A stretch of DNA of 64,000 bases from Bacteroidota bacterium (GTDB lineage: Bacteria > Bacteroidota > Ignavibacteria > SZUA-365), in assembly GCA_003246455.1 (NCBI GenBank), contig QKAF01000009.1, forward strand, positions 149,395 to 213,394. Reading direction: 5' to 3'. Below the pieces are notes generated by a model. The model saw only the letters and a program-made list of their open reading frames with translations, did not search any database and was not told the DNA's origin. Positions 29,763 to 39,642 of this stretch are shown here, piece by piece. The translations under genes and the position numbers were made by a program. How positions within the stretch are numbered: position 1 is the stretch's first letter; each line of letters begins with the position of its first letter.

Positions 29763-32700
29763 ATGCAACGAATCATGGCGATTTCCGCGGCAGCGGTGCT
29801 GCTCTGCGTATTCAGCGCCAGCGCCCAGGTATCGATCTCCGCGCTCAGCACGCCGTATACGGAGGACTTCAACACCCTCATCAACACGGGGTCGGCGAGC
29901 TTCGTCGGCAACAGCACCATCCCCGGATGGTACCAGGAACGCACGGGCACGGGCGACCTCATTGTCGCCGGCACGGGCAGCAGCAACGGCGGCGCGCTCT
30001 ACAGCTTCGGCGATGCGTCCTCCACCGAACGCGCGCTGGGATCCGTCGGCTCGGGGAATACCGCGGTCGGCGATCTCTGGTGGGGCGTTCGGCTGGTGAA
30101 CAATACCGGCGCCACGATCACCTCGCTCGCCATCGCCTACACGGGCGAAGAATGGCGGTATTCCGGAACAGCGGCCGCGCAGACCGTGACATTCTCGTAC
30201 CAGACCGGGACCAGCCTGTCGAGCCTGACGACCGGGAGCTGGACGGACGTCACCGCTCTCGATTTCACCAGCCCGGTCATCAGCGGGACAACCGGAGCCC
30301 TTGACGGCAACCTCGCGGCGAACCAGGTCCAGCTCTCGACCGTGGTATCCGTAACGCTGAGTCCCGGCGACGAAATCATGCTCCGCTGGTTCGATCCCAA
30401 CCATGCCGGCTCGGATCACGGGCTCGCCATCGACGACTTTTCGGTAACGGCGTTCGGCGCAGCGGCACCGACCGTGGTGGAATTCGCATCCGCCGCATCG
30501 TCGTTCCTTGAAGACGCGGGTACGGTCTCCATTACCGTCAGCATCGCCAACCCGTCCCCGTCCGCGGCCACGACCGTGGATGTGGCGCTCACCGGCGGTA
30601 CCGCGACAAACGGAACCGACATCTCCCCCGCATTCGCCACGCAGACACTGACCTTCCCGGCAGGAAGCAGCCTCGACCAGACCGTCTCACTCACCATCGT
30701 CGACGACGCGCTGTTCGAAGGCAACGAGGACCTCAGCTTCGCATTGCAGAATGTCACCGGAGGCAGCAGCGCCTCGATCGGCGCACAGTCGATGCATACA
30801 CTGACCATTCTCGAAAACGATCCTCCCCCGATGCCCAGTGTCGTGGTCAACGAATACTTCAACGCCTACGGGAACATCGCCACCGACGAGGGCGTGGAGC
30901 TGCTCGTCGTCAGTGACGGTCTCGACATGCGCGGCTGGTCCATCGCGGACGCCACGAGCGGCGGGACCTATCCCTACGGCGTGGTCACCTTCACGAACGA
31001 TCCGCTGTGGAGCAATCTCCAGGCGGGAACGATCATCGTCATCGGCGGCATCTACTCGGCACCCATCCAGGATCTCGATGCCTCCGACGGACTCCTGATC
31101 GTGCAGGCGCCCGCGAACGGAAGCAGCAACCAGTACTTCTCCCACTCCAGCAACACCCTGTCCTTCGCAGGCTCGTCCGACGCACTGGCCATCCGTGACG
31201 GCGGCGGAAATTTCGTGCACGGTCTGGCGCACGGAAGCAACAACCAGAATACGTTCCCCACGGGCATGTTCGGCTGGAAGAGCGGATCGCTGGCCAGCAC
31301 CGAGAGCCTCGGCTTCTCCCGCAGCGGAGCCCCGATGCTCTACACCGATTTCCTCGTTGACACCTACGCGGCCGTCGTGACGCCCTCGCTTGGCGCGGCG
31401 AACGATGCGGACGGCAACCGGGCGTTTCTCCGCTCCATCCGCAGCCGCTCCGTGACGGCCAACCGCACCCTTGCGGGAAGCTTCTTCTGGAACATCGTCG
31501 TGCAGAACGGCGCAACGCTTACGCAGAGCGGTCCGGTCGCCATCGGCAACCTTCTCTCCGTCGAAGAGGGCACCTTCGATGAAAACGGACAGGGACTGCG
31601 GCTCGACGGCGCGGGGAATGCAGAGAACGGCACCGGCGCCGGGGACCTGATCGTCGGCGATGACCTCGGGACCGATGCGACGCTGCTGCTCCCGCAGAAC
31701 CCGCTGATCCTCTCCGGTCAGATGGACTTCGACCACAGCGATGCGACGGTGCGCTACGCCGGCATTTCCGCGCAGACCGTCATGCCCGCCGCGTATTTCA
31801 ATCTGACACTCAGCAACGGCGGTCAGTCCCAGCCGAAAACGATCAGTGGTGCGGTTTCCGTCCTCGGCACGCTGACCATCGATGCGAGCGCATGGCTGCA
31901 GGTGGAGAAACCGCAGGTGATCATACTGGGCGAAACCGGAACGTATGTCAACAACGGCCGCTTCCTCGGCGATATCCGCACGTCGCGGATGTTCACCGGA
32001 GGCATCGAAGCCTTCGGCGGCATCGGCATCGCGCTTGAAGCCAGCGTGCCCTCCATCGCTCCGGCGGTGCCGGGGCTGGTGACCGTCACGATGACCAGCG
32101 GAGAGTATATCTGGGTTGGGGATCTCCCTTCCATCCTCCGCTATTACCGGATCGACGACAGCTTCCCGAATGCCATGCCGGTGACCATGACCGTCAGCTA
32201 CGCGCAGCAGGATCTCAACGGACAGACCGAAGCCGGCCTGCAGCTGCAGAAATCCGGGGACAACGGGGTGACATGGACGATGCGTCCCGCCACACTCAAC
32301 ACATCGGTGAACACGCTGACGCTCGACCTGAGCGATATCGACGGAATGTGGACCATGCATGCGAATCCCCCGCAGGGCATGATCGTCACCGACCCCGTCG
32401 CGATCACTTTCGAGGCCGAGGAAAACGGGCCTCTCCCGGCCACCAGGATCGTCAATGTGACGAACGGTTTCAGCGGAGGGTCCATCATAGACTGGACCGC
32501 CTCCTCCTCCACCATCGAAGTCCCGACGTGGTTGAACCTCACGCCGGCTCCCGCGACCGGGCATAACGACGGCAGTTTCGCAGTGGATATCACGCGGAGC
32601 GACCTCGCGCCGGGCTGGTACTACGGCACCATCACCGTCACCGATCCGCATGCCTCCAACGATCCCGTCGTGATCCCCGTCTCCTACCGCGTGTATGAAC

Positions 32701-34037
32701 CGAGGAAAATCAGCATCGGGACCGACACGCTGCGCATCAAGGTGACGTACAAGCGCGTGGCGGTCGCGACGAGCATTCCGGTCATCAACGGCGGCGAAGC
32801 CTTCGGCCCCGGGGTGATCGCATGGAGCGCGTCCACCACCACACCGTGGCTCACCATGACGAATGCGAGCGGACTTGAAGGCGATGCCTTCACTCTGCAG
32901 ATCAGCGCCCTGACCATGCCCGCGGGCAGCTACACGGGGGAAATCGTGATCACCGGCACCAACGATGTGACGGGAGCCCCGATCGTCAATTCCCCGCTCA
33001 CGATTCCGGTGATTCTGGAAGTCGAACCGTGGGACCAGGTCGTCCAGTCCGTCTCCTCCCTGCCGATGGGCAGCAGCGTCTCCTTCTTCAATCCGCTGGG
33101 ACAGATCATCGCCAGGCTGGCGGTTACCGGCGGCACCATGCAGAGCTTCAGCATGCGGCTGATGCCCTACGGGCTGCCGCGGAACATCCAGCGCCTGCGT
33201 TATGCCTACCGCCACTACATCATTTCGGCGACCGGCACATACACGTCCGACCTGACGCTCTATTACACGCTGAGCGAACTGGGCCAGACGGGCATCACGG
33301 AACCCGGCCTGCTTCGACTCTGGCGGCAGATTCCCAACCAGTTCAGCTGGACACCGTTCCCGGGCTATGCGACGCCGGTCGCACAGAGCGTCACCGGTGT
33401 CGGCCTCAGCGATCTCAACGGGATCTGGGGTATGGCCTACCCGTTCTTCCCCGCGCAGTATCCCGGAAACGCGGTCGCGCAGTGGATCGCCCCCGATCGG
33501 GCGCAGCTGCAGTGGACGGATGAAGTGGGGACTTCCGATCTCGGCTTCATCGTCGAGCGCAGCGCGGCAGGCAGCGAAGAATGGCGCACGGTCGGCATCG
33601 TTCCGCCAAGCCAGAACGGCAGCTATCTCTTTGAAGACGCCGTGGCATCAACGTCCGGATGGCGCTACCGCCTGCTTTCATTCGACACCGAAGGCGACGC
33701 ATGGCAGACTGCCCCGGTCGAACTCTCGCCCATGGGCATTCTCGCAGCCGGGGAGCTTTCTCCGATGACGCTCGCCCTTGAGCAGAACGCACCCAACCCC
33801 GCTTCGATTGCCGGAGGCACCGCCGCGGTGCGCTTCTCCATACCGGCCGCATCCGCCGTGCGGGTCGTCCTCTGCGATGCGACCGGCCGCGAAGTTTCCG
33901 TTCTCACCGACGGCTTCCGGGAGGCCGGCATACATGCCCTCAGGATTCCGATTGGCGGACTCGCCCCGGGGATGTACTTCTACCGGCTGACCTCCACGGC
34001 GGGCACGCTGACCCGGGCCATGGTCGTCACGCGATAA
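29763..34037 (+). CDS. Large exported surface protein with Calx-beta domain and type-IX-like sorting tail
   Basis: A 1424-residue secreted protein. Signal peptide at 1-22 (MQRIMAISAAAVLLCVFSASA). A beta-rich N-terminal domain follows to about 235, then a Calx-beta-like domain (about 237-355, with GTATNGTDI and a NDPP end) and a lamin-tail-like domain (about 358-470, VVNEYFNAYG to IIVIGG). Beta-sandwich repeats come next, with an Fn-III-like module near 1260-1330. The last 90 residues match the FlgD/type IX C-terminal sorting pattern: LALEQNAPNPAS, VRFSIPAASAVRVVLCDATGREV, GLAPGMYFYRLT. The ATG follows AAAGGGTAGGA. The frame extends far upstream but only as antisense to the neighbouring gene. 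It probably ends on the cell surface or outside; no catalytic motif seen. Confidence 0.88.
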   Translation: MQRIMAISAAAVLLCVFSASAQVSISALSTPYTEDFNTLINTGSASFVGNSTIPGWYQERTGTGDLIVAGTGSSNGGALYSFGDASSTERALGSVGSGNTAVGDLWWGVRLVNNTGATITSLAIAYTGEEWRYSGTAAAQTVTFSYQTGTSLSSLTTGSWTDVTALDFTSPVISGTTGALDGNLAANQVQLSTVVSVTLSPGDEIMLRWFDPNHAGSDHGLAIDDFSVTAFGAAAPTVVEFASAASSFLEDAGTVSITVSIANPSPSAATTVDVALTGGTATNGTDISPAFATQTLTFPAGSSLDQTVSLTIVDDALFEGNEDLSFALQNVTGGSSASIGAQSMHTLTILENDPPPMPSVVVNEYFNAYGNIATDEGVELLVVSDGLDMRGWSIADATSGGTYPYGVVTFTNDPLWSNLQAGTIIVIGGIYSAPIQDLDASDGLLIVQAPANGSSNQYFSHSSNTLSFAGSSDALAIRDGGGNFVHGLAHGSNNQNTFPTGMFGWKSGSLASTESLGFSRSGAPMLYTDFLVDTYAAVVTPSLGAANDADGNRAFLRSIRSRSVTANRTLAGSFFWNIVVQNGATLTQSGPVAIGNLLSVEEGTFDENGQGLRLDGAGNAENGTGAGDLIVGDDLGTDATLLLPQNPLILSGQMDFDHSDATVRYAGISAQTVMPAAYFNLTLSNGGQSQPKTISGAVSVLGTLTIDASAWLQVEKPQVIILGETGTYVNNGRFLGDIRTSRMFTGGIEAFGGIGIALEASVPSIAPAVPGLVTVTMTSGEYIWVGDLPSILRYYRIDDSFPNAMPVTMTVSYAQQDLNGQTEAGLQLQKSGDNGVTWTMRPATLNTSVNTLTLDLSDIDGMWTMHANPPQGMIVTDPVAITFEAEENGPLPATRIVNVTNGFSGGSIIDWTASSSTIEVPTWLNLTPAPATGHNDGSFAVDITRSDLAPGWYYGTITVTDPHASNDPVVIPVSYRVYEPRKISIGTDTLRIKVTYKRVAVATSIPVINGGEAFGPGVIAWSASTTTPWLTMTNASGLEGDAFTLQISALTMPAGSYTGEIVITGTNDVTGAPIVNSPLTIPVILEVEPWDQVVQSVSSLPMGSSVSFFNPLGQIIARLAVTGGTMQSFSMRLMPYGLPRNIQRLRYAYRHYIISATGTYTSDLTLYYTLSELGQTGITEPGLLRLWRQIPNQFSWTPFPGYATPVAQSVTGVGLSDLNGIWGMAYPFFPAQYPGNAVAQWIAPDRAQLQWTDEVGTSDLGFIVERSAAGSEEWRTVGIVPPSQNGSYLFEDAVASTSGWRYRLLSFDTEGDAWQTAPVELSPMGILAAGELSPMTLALEQNAPNPASIAGGTAAVRFSIPAASAVRVVLCDATGREVSVLTDGFREAGIHALRIPIGGLAPGMYFYRLTSTAGTLTRAMVVTR

Positions 34038-34044
34038 TCGCACA

Positions 34045-34069
34045 ATCGCGGACCACGCCCGTCCGCGAT
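34045..34069 (+). terminator. Hairpin after the surface-protein gene
   Basis: A nine-base inverted repeat (ATCGCGGAC at 34045-34053, complement at 34061-34069) lies seven bases after the stop. No T-run. Confidence 0.4.
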
Positions 34070-34099
34070 CGTGAAACGCATACCTTCATCTTCTGACGC

Positions 34100-34127
34100 A
34101 AGCGGGTCCGGGAAACCGGACCCGCTT
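34100..34127 (+). terminator. Second hairpin, 12-base perfect stem with GAAA tetraloop
   Basis: AAGCGGGTCCGG (34100-34111), loop GAAA, and its full complement (34116-34127). Very stable and placed between the surface protein and mntP. It lacks a T-run, so it may be an RNA-stability element or a factor-dependent terminator. Confidence 0.5.
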
Positions 34128-34212
34128 CACATACCGCGTACGACGTATCGAATTCAGCAGTATATTGGAGACGCTACCGTTTCGTCATGCATGTGATCCT
34201 TAGCTGCGCCGC

Positions 34213-34776
34213 ATGGACTTTCTCACCCTTCTCTTCATCGCATTCGCTCTCGCCATCGACGCATTCGCGGTGTCCCTGTCCACCGGTGCCTACCTCGTGA
34301 AGGCGGACGGACGGCAGACCTTCCGCATGGCATTCCATTTCGGACTGTTTCAATTCCTCATGCCCATCATCGGCTGGGCGGCGGGCACGAGCTTCGCCAT
34401 GCTCATCGAGACGGCGGATCACTGGATCGCCTTCGGCCTCCTCGCCGTCATCGGGGGCCGCATGATCTGGAACGCGTTCAGGAGCGAGGGGGAGTCCATC
34501 AGGAACGATGTGACGAAGGGATGGTCGCTCATCAGTCTCTCCGTGGCCACGAGCATCGACGCGCTCGCCGTCGGGCTCAGCCTCTCGATGATCAGTGTGC
34601 AGATCGTGTTTCCCGCGCTGATCATCGGCATCGTCGCCGGGGGCATGTCGGTGCTGGGGATCCGCCTGGGCGAGCGGGTTTCTCACTCGTTCGGAACCCA
34701 CATGGAATACGTCGGGGGAATCATTCTGATCCTGATCGGCGTGCGGATCGTTCTCGAGCACCTCGCGATGATCTGA
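34213..34776 (+). CDS. mntP: Manganese efflux pump MntP
   Basis: A 187-residue, six-segment membrane protein of the MntP (DUF204) family, which exports Mn2+. The two repeated halves each carry the family motif: ALAIDAFAVSLSTGA in the first membrane helix and ATSIDALAVGLSLS in the fourth, with the metal-binding aspartates. I found no yybP-ykoY manganese riboswitch upstream, so any control by manganese would be through a protein. The gene converges with mtgA, with 19 bases between stops. Confidence 0.93.
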   Translation: MDFLTLLFIAFALAIDAFAVSLSTGAYLVKADGRQTFRMAFHFGLFQFLMPIIGWAAGTSFAMLIETADHWIAFGLLAVIGGRMIWNAFRSEGESIRNDVTKGWSLISLSVATSIDALAVGLSLSMISVQIVFPALIIGIVAGGMSVLGIRLGERVSHSFGTHMEYVGGIILILIGVRIVLEHLAMI

Positions 34777-34795
34777 TTCCGCGCCGTGCGTCGTC

Positions 34796-35512
34796 CTACA
34801 GGAGCGGGGGCTGCCCCTTCGGAATCGCGACGCCTCCCATTCTCCCCATGATCCAGGTCACGCGCCGGTTGATGTACTGCGTGGGCTTTGCCGGAGACCA
34901 CCGGCGCGGGTTCGGAAGGACGGCGGCGATGAGCGCCGCTTCCCGCCGGGTGAGCTTCGAGGCGGATTTCCCGAAATACCGTCGCGAGGCCGCTTCGACA
35001 CCGTAGACACCGTCGCCCATTTCCACGATATTGGCGTAAACCTCGAGGATGCGCTTTTTTCCCCAGAGCTGTTCGATCAGGAAGGTGAACCAGGCCTCGA
35101 GTCCCTTCCGAATATAGTTGCGGCCGTGCCAGAGGAACACATTTTTCGCCGTCTGCATGCTGATGGTCGAGGCACCGCGCACTTTTCTTCCCCTGTGTGC
35201 GCGATTGTAGCGCATGGCGTCTTCCATCGCCTTCCAGTCGACCCCGTTGTGCCGCATGAAACGCGCGTCTTCCGAACCGACGAACGCGCGGAAGAAAAAC
35301 GGCGATATCGCCTCGTACGGTACCCACGACCGATCGATTCCCACTGGTTTCGCGGCAAAAAGCCCTTCGTAGACACGCAGGAACATGATCGGCGTGTACG
35401 CGGGGGGGAGGACGCGGAGCATCCCGACACCGAGAACGGCCAGGAAACACAGCACTGCGAGGGTACGGAGCAAGCCGCGAAGGAAGCGGGCGATGAATCG
35501 AAACGGCATCAT
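34796..35512 (-). CDS. mtgA: Monofunctional peptidoglycan glycosyltransferase
   Basis: About 238 residues: a cytoplasmic tip, one membrane anchor (about 10-35) and a GT51 transglycosylase domain that polymerises lipid II into glycan strands in the periplasm. Motifs: FVGSEDARFMRHNGVDW with the catalytic glutamate, GASTISMQTAKN, KKRILEVYANIVEMGDGVYGVE and KLTRREAALIAAVLPNPRRW. There is no transpeptidase domain, hence monofunctional. Two adjacent ATG codons (35512 and 35509) are possible starts. Confidence 0.93.
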   Translation of the reverse strand: MMPFRFIARFLRGLLRTLAVLCFLAVLGVGMLRVLPPAYTPIMFLRVYEGLFAAKPVGIDRSWVPYEAISPFFFRAFVGSEDARFMRHNGVDWKAMEDAMRYNRAHRGRKVRGASTISMQTAKNVFLWHGRNYIRKGLEAWFTFLIEQLWGKKRILEVYANIVEMGDGVYGVEAASRRYFGKSASKLTRREAALIAAVLPNPRRWSPAKPTQYINRRVTWIMGRMGGVAIPKGQPPLL

Positions 35513-35574
35513 GCTGCAAATATAGCCCTGAGACACCGCTTTCCCCTCACTTTCGGCCGCCATCCGACATTTTT

Positions 35575-35606
35575 TTTGCTCCCGTTGACCGGATCGTGTA
35601 ACTTTG
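35575..35606 (+). promoter_or_regulatory. Bacteroidota-type promoter for the Spy-like lipoprotein
   Basis: TTTG (35575-35578), 20-base spacer, TAACTTTG (35599-35606): an exact match to TTTG-N19/20-TAnnTTTG. The ATG is about 90 bases downstream. Confidence 0.6.
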
Positions 35607-35695
35607 CGCAGAGCATGATTGTCATTTGTCGGTTATGCCGGATATTCGGCATCAGGTCAGAAACCAATCAACTTTCACTTTTTACAGGAATACGC

Positions 35696-36826
35696 ATGAA
35701 AGCACGGCTGCTTTTTCCGATCCTCGGACTGATCCTTCTGGTCAGCGCCTGCAGTGAGCAGTCACAGGTGAATGAGCCTGTGAGCACGGCTCCGGGTACG
35801 GCGGCGAAAATCGCCCAGCTGAACCTCTCCATGGATCAGGCTGCGTTCGTCGACGAGATGTATTACATGGATGAGGATCTGAGCATCCTCCTCGATCCCG
35901 TCAATTTCGACGCGATGTCTGACATTGCCGGACCGGGCGACCGTCGCGATGTACGCGGATATGTCGACATGGCAGCGATCGTGTATTATAATCTGATCGT
36001 CAAGGCAATGCCGGACCTCGATCCCGCAGTGCTCGAGCAGATCCGCAACCTGATCGCCACGTCGAACGAAGCACGTGCAAAAATCATCGCCGAGGGCATC
36101 GCGGCCGGCATGACGCGCGAAGAGATCGCCGCCCTGCTCGCGACCGAGCACGATACCCTGATGCAGAACATTTACACGATCATCGGCGAACGCGGCGTGG
36201 CCGCCGTCGAGGCATACAAGCTGAAGCTGCAGGAAGAGCGCGAGCGTCTGCGCCAGGAAATGATCGCCCTCCGCATCGATCGCGAAGTGCAGATCATGAC
36301 CGAAAAGCTCGGACTGAACGACACGCAGGCCGGCGCCGTCCGTGAAGCGCTGGTCTGGCAGCAGGAGCAGATCGCAGCCCTCCGTCTCCAGTACAAGGAC
36401 GATCCCGAAGGATTCCGCGCGGCGCTGCAGCGTCTCCTGACCGAATTCGAAGCCCGGATGATCAACGCGATCGGCGAAGAACTCTGGCAGCAGTGGAAGG
36501 ACCTCCGCAGCGGCCGTACGGGAACCGGCGACCGTCGCGACCCGATCCTCGAGCAGGTCAAGCATCTGACCCAGCTTCTGGGGCTCAACGAGCGCCAGCA
36601 GGCACAGCTCACGGAAATCCTCACCAACCAGCAGAACCAGATCAAGACGCTGGTTCAGAAGTACGGCACCGACCGTCGCGGTCTCGCCCAGGCGCTCAAG
36701 GATCTCCAGGAGCGCACCAACAAGGCAATCGCCGGCATCCTGACCCCCGAACAGCTCTCGATCTGGGAGCGCTATCTCCGCGGCGGTATTCGCCCGGGTG
36801 ACGGCGGCGGGCGCATGGGCGGCTGA
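35696..36826 (+). CDS. Lipoprotein with tandem Spy/CpxP-like helical repeats
   Basis: A 376-residue lipoprotein (lipobox VSAC at residue 19 or so) that is almost wholly helical after the signal. Two similar units of about 80-90 residues lie in the C-terminal half. The first runs from EKLGLNDTQAGAVREALVWQQ to INAIGEELWQQW, the second from QLLGLNERQQAQLTEILTNQQ to IAGILTPEQLSIW. The pattern (LGLNxxQ ... LTPEQ ... W) resembles the LTxxQ helices of periplasmic Spy/CpxP chaperones or metal-resistance proteins. The linkers repeat GDRRD. A GGAA ribosome site precedes the ATG and a strong terminator follows. Role inferred as envelope stress or metal sensing. Confidence 0.75.
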   Translation: MKARLLFPILGLILLVSACSEQSQVNEPVSTAPGTAAKIAQLNLSMDQAAFVDEMYYMDEDLSILLDPVNFDAMSDIAGPGDRRDVRGYVDMAAIVYYNLIVKAMPDLDPAVLEQIRNLIATSNEARAKIIAEGIAAGMTREEIAALLATEHDTLMQNIYTIIGERGVAAVEAYKLKLQEERERLRQEMIALRIDREVQIMTEKLGLNDTQAGAVREALVWQQEQIAALRLQYKDDPEGFRAALQRLLTEFEARMINAIGEELWQQWKDLRSGRTGTGDRRDPILEQVKHLTQLLGLNERQQAQLTEILTNQQNQIKTLVQKYGTDRRGLAQALKDLQERTNKAIAGILTPEQLSIWERYLRGGIRPGDGGGRMGG

Positions 36827-36860
36827 CGCACTGCTGATTTCCGCATGCACAGGAGAAATC

Positions 36861-36887
36861 AAGGCCATCCCGCGGGATGGCCTTTTT
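36861..36887 (+). terminator. Intrinsic terminator
   Basis: Ten-base stem (AAGGCCATCC at 36861-36870 and complement at 36875-36884) with loop CGCG and a TTTTT run. Confidence 0.9.
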
Positions 36888-36923
36888 CTTTTCTCTTGCG
36901 TACCGGGCGGTTCCCCCTGCCGA

Positions 36924-36954
36924 TTTCCAAATTCCCTCAGAATTCGTACCTTTA
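36924..36954 (+). promoter_or_regulatory. Weak candidate promoter for icd
   Basis: TTTC (36924-36927), 19-base spacer, TACCTTTA (36947-36954), one mismatch in each element from the Bacteroidota TTTG / TAnnTTTG form. About 120 bases upstream of the icd ATG. Confidence 0.35.
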
Positions 36955-37073
36955 AAGATCGTTGAACCCAAACGCACCTTCGCTGCATCCAGTATGAGAT
37001 GCAGTCCGTTTCGCAGCGCGGGACGGCACACCTGTAATCCAGCACCACCAACCTATATCCTGTGGAGTATGGC

Positions 37074-38318
<1,245 letters not shown>

Positions 38319-38423
38319 ACCGCGGTACCGGGACCTGCCGCTGCCTCCAGGGCAGGTCCCGGCTGCAATTCTCCAGCGACTCCACCACTTGAGACCATCA
38401 GGATTAGACGGAAGGATCCTCCC

Positions 38424-39539
38424 ATGTATCTCTCTCATCAAGGCAAGCATACGCGCCAGGCTCATGTCGGACTGCCCGAAGGGACGTTCGAGGAAGAACA
38501 CGGACGTATGGGCTTTTTCGGACCGGTTTCACATCTGTACCGTCTGCATCCGCCGACGGACTGGACGCATTACGACGGTCCGCTGCGCCCCCGCGCATTC
38601 GATTTCAACGACGCAACACCGGCCGACGCGAGCGACCCGCGCGGCGCACGCATGCGCCTGCTGTACAACGACGATGTCACCGTGAGCATCTCCCGCCGCA
38701 GCGAAGCCATGCCGTACTATTTTCGCAACGGCGACGGCGATGAAATCTGGTTCGTGCATGAAGGCGAAGGCCGCATCGAAACCGACTACGGGGAACTGTC
38801 CTACGAAAAGGGCGACTACATCGTCATTCCCCGCGTGACCACCTATCGCATCCACCCTTCGGTGAAGGAGAATTTCTTCCTCATCATCGAATCCTATCCG
38901 CAGGTCAGCGTTCCGAACATGCAGCAGAAAGGCCTGATCGGCATGCATGCGCTTTTCGACAGCTCGGCCATCACCCTGCCGAAGCTCCCGGAGGAATACG
39001 AGGAGCGCGCGGGGATCGACCATGAAATCGTCGTGCAGCGCGAGGGCGCATGGACATCGGTCGTCTACCCGTTCAATCCGCTGGACGCGGTGGGCTGGAA
39101 AGGCGACTGCTACCCCTGGAAAATCAACGTGCGGGACATCCGCCCGGTGATGAGTCACCGTGTGCACCTTCCGCCGCCGGCGCATACCACGTTCATGCTG
39201 AACAACGCCGTGGTATGCACCTTCCTTCCGCGTCCGCTGGAGGAAGACGACGATGCGCTGAAAGTGCCGTTCTACCACCGCAACGCGGACTACGACGAAG
39301 TGCTGTTCTACCATGAGGGGAATTTCTTCAGCCGCGACAATATCCGACCGGGAATGGTCACGTTCCATCCCACGGGTGTGCATCACGGTCCGCACCCCAA
39401 GGCGCTGGCGAACATGCACAAGATCAAGCGCACGGACGAGATCGCCGTCATGCTCGATACGCTCAACACGCTGCATGTCGCGCCCGAGGCCGAAGATGTA
39501 GAGTGGAAGGAATACTGGCAGAGCTGGATGAAAAAATAG
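38424..39539 (+). CDS. hmgA: Homogentisate 1,2-dioxygenase
   Basis: A 371-residue non-haem iron dioxygenase that opens homogentisate to maleylacetoacetate in tyrosine/phenylalanine breakdown. Landmarks are RMGFFGPVSHLYRLHPPTDW near the N-terminus, the iron-site region YHRNADYDEVLFYHEGNF (His and Glu ligands), and PTGVHHGPHP (His ligand) near the C-terminus. It is shorter than the roughly 430-445-residue proteobacterial and human enzymes but is in the range of a shorter bacterial subgroup. No hpd or fumarylacetoacetase gene is adjacent. It requires oxygen, in contrast with PFOR in the same window. Confidence 0.88.
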   Translation: MYLSHQGKHTRQAHVGLPEGTFEEEHGRMGFFGPVSHLYRLHPPTDWTHYDGPLRPRAFDFNDATPADASDPRGARMRLLYNDDVTVSISRRSEAMPYYFRNGDGDEIWFVHEGEGRIETDYGELSYEKGDYIVIPRVTTYRIHPSVKENFFLIIESYPQVSVPNMQQKGLIGMHALFDSSAITLPKLPEEYEERAGIDHEIVVQREGAWTSVVYPFNPLDAVGWKGDCYPWKINVRDIRPVMSHRVHLPPPAHTTFMLNNAVVCTFLPRPLEEDDDALKVPFYHRNADYDEVLFYHEGNFFSRDNIRPGMVTFHPTGVHHGPHPKALANMHKIKRTDEIAVMLDTLNTLHVAPEAEDVEWKEYWQSWMKK

Positions 39540-39564
39540 TGTTTCCTGCGGCGCGTCATGAAAC

Positions 39565-39594
39565 AAAAAATCCCCCGGCAGCGGGGGATTTTTT
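39565..39594. terminator. Bidirectional intrinsic terminator
   Basis: AAAAAATCCCCC (39565-39576), loop GGCAGC, then the complement (39583-39594). The A-run and T-run let it work on both strands, between the convergent hmgA and ricT. Confidence 0.9.
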
Positions 39595-39642
39595 CATTTC
39601 TGTCGTCAGGCTGAAAATCGGTCGTCGGGCACGAAAGCAGTA

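Noticed and set aside
34038-34212. A yybP-ykoY manganese riboswitch before mntP
   Set aside because: The two strong hairpins there do not carry the conserved loop bases of that class.
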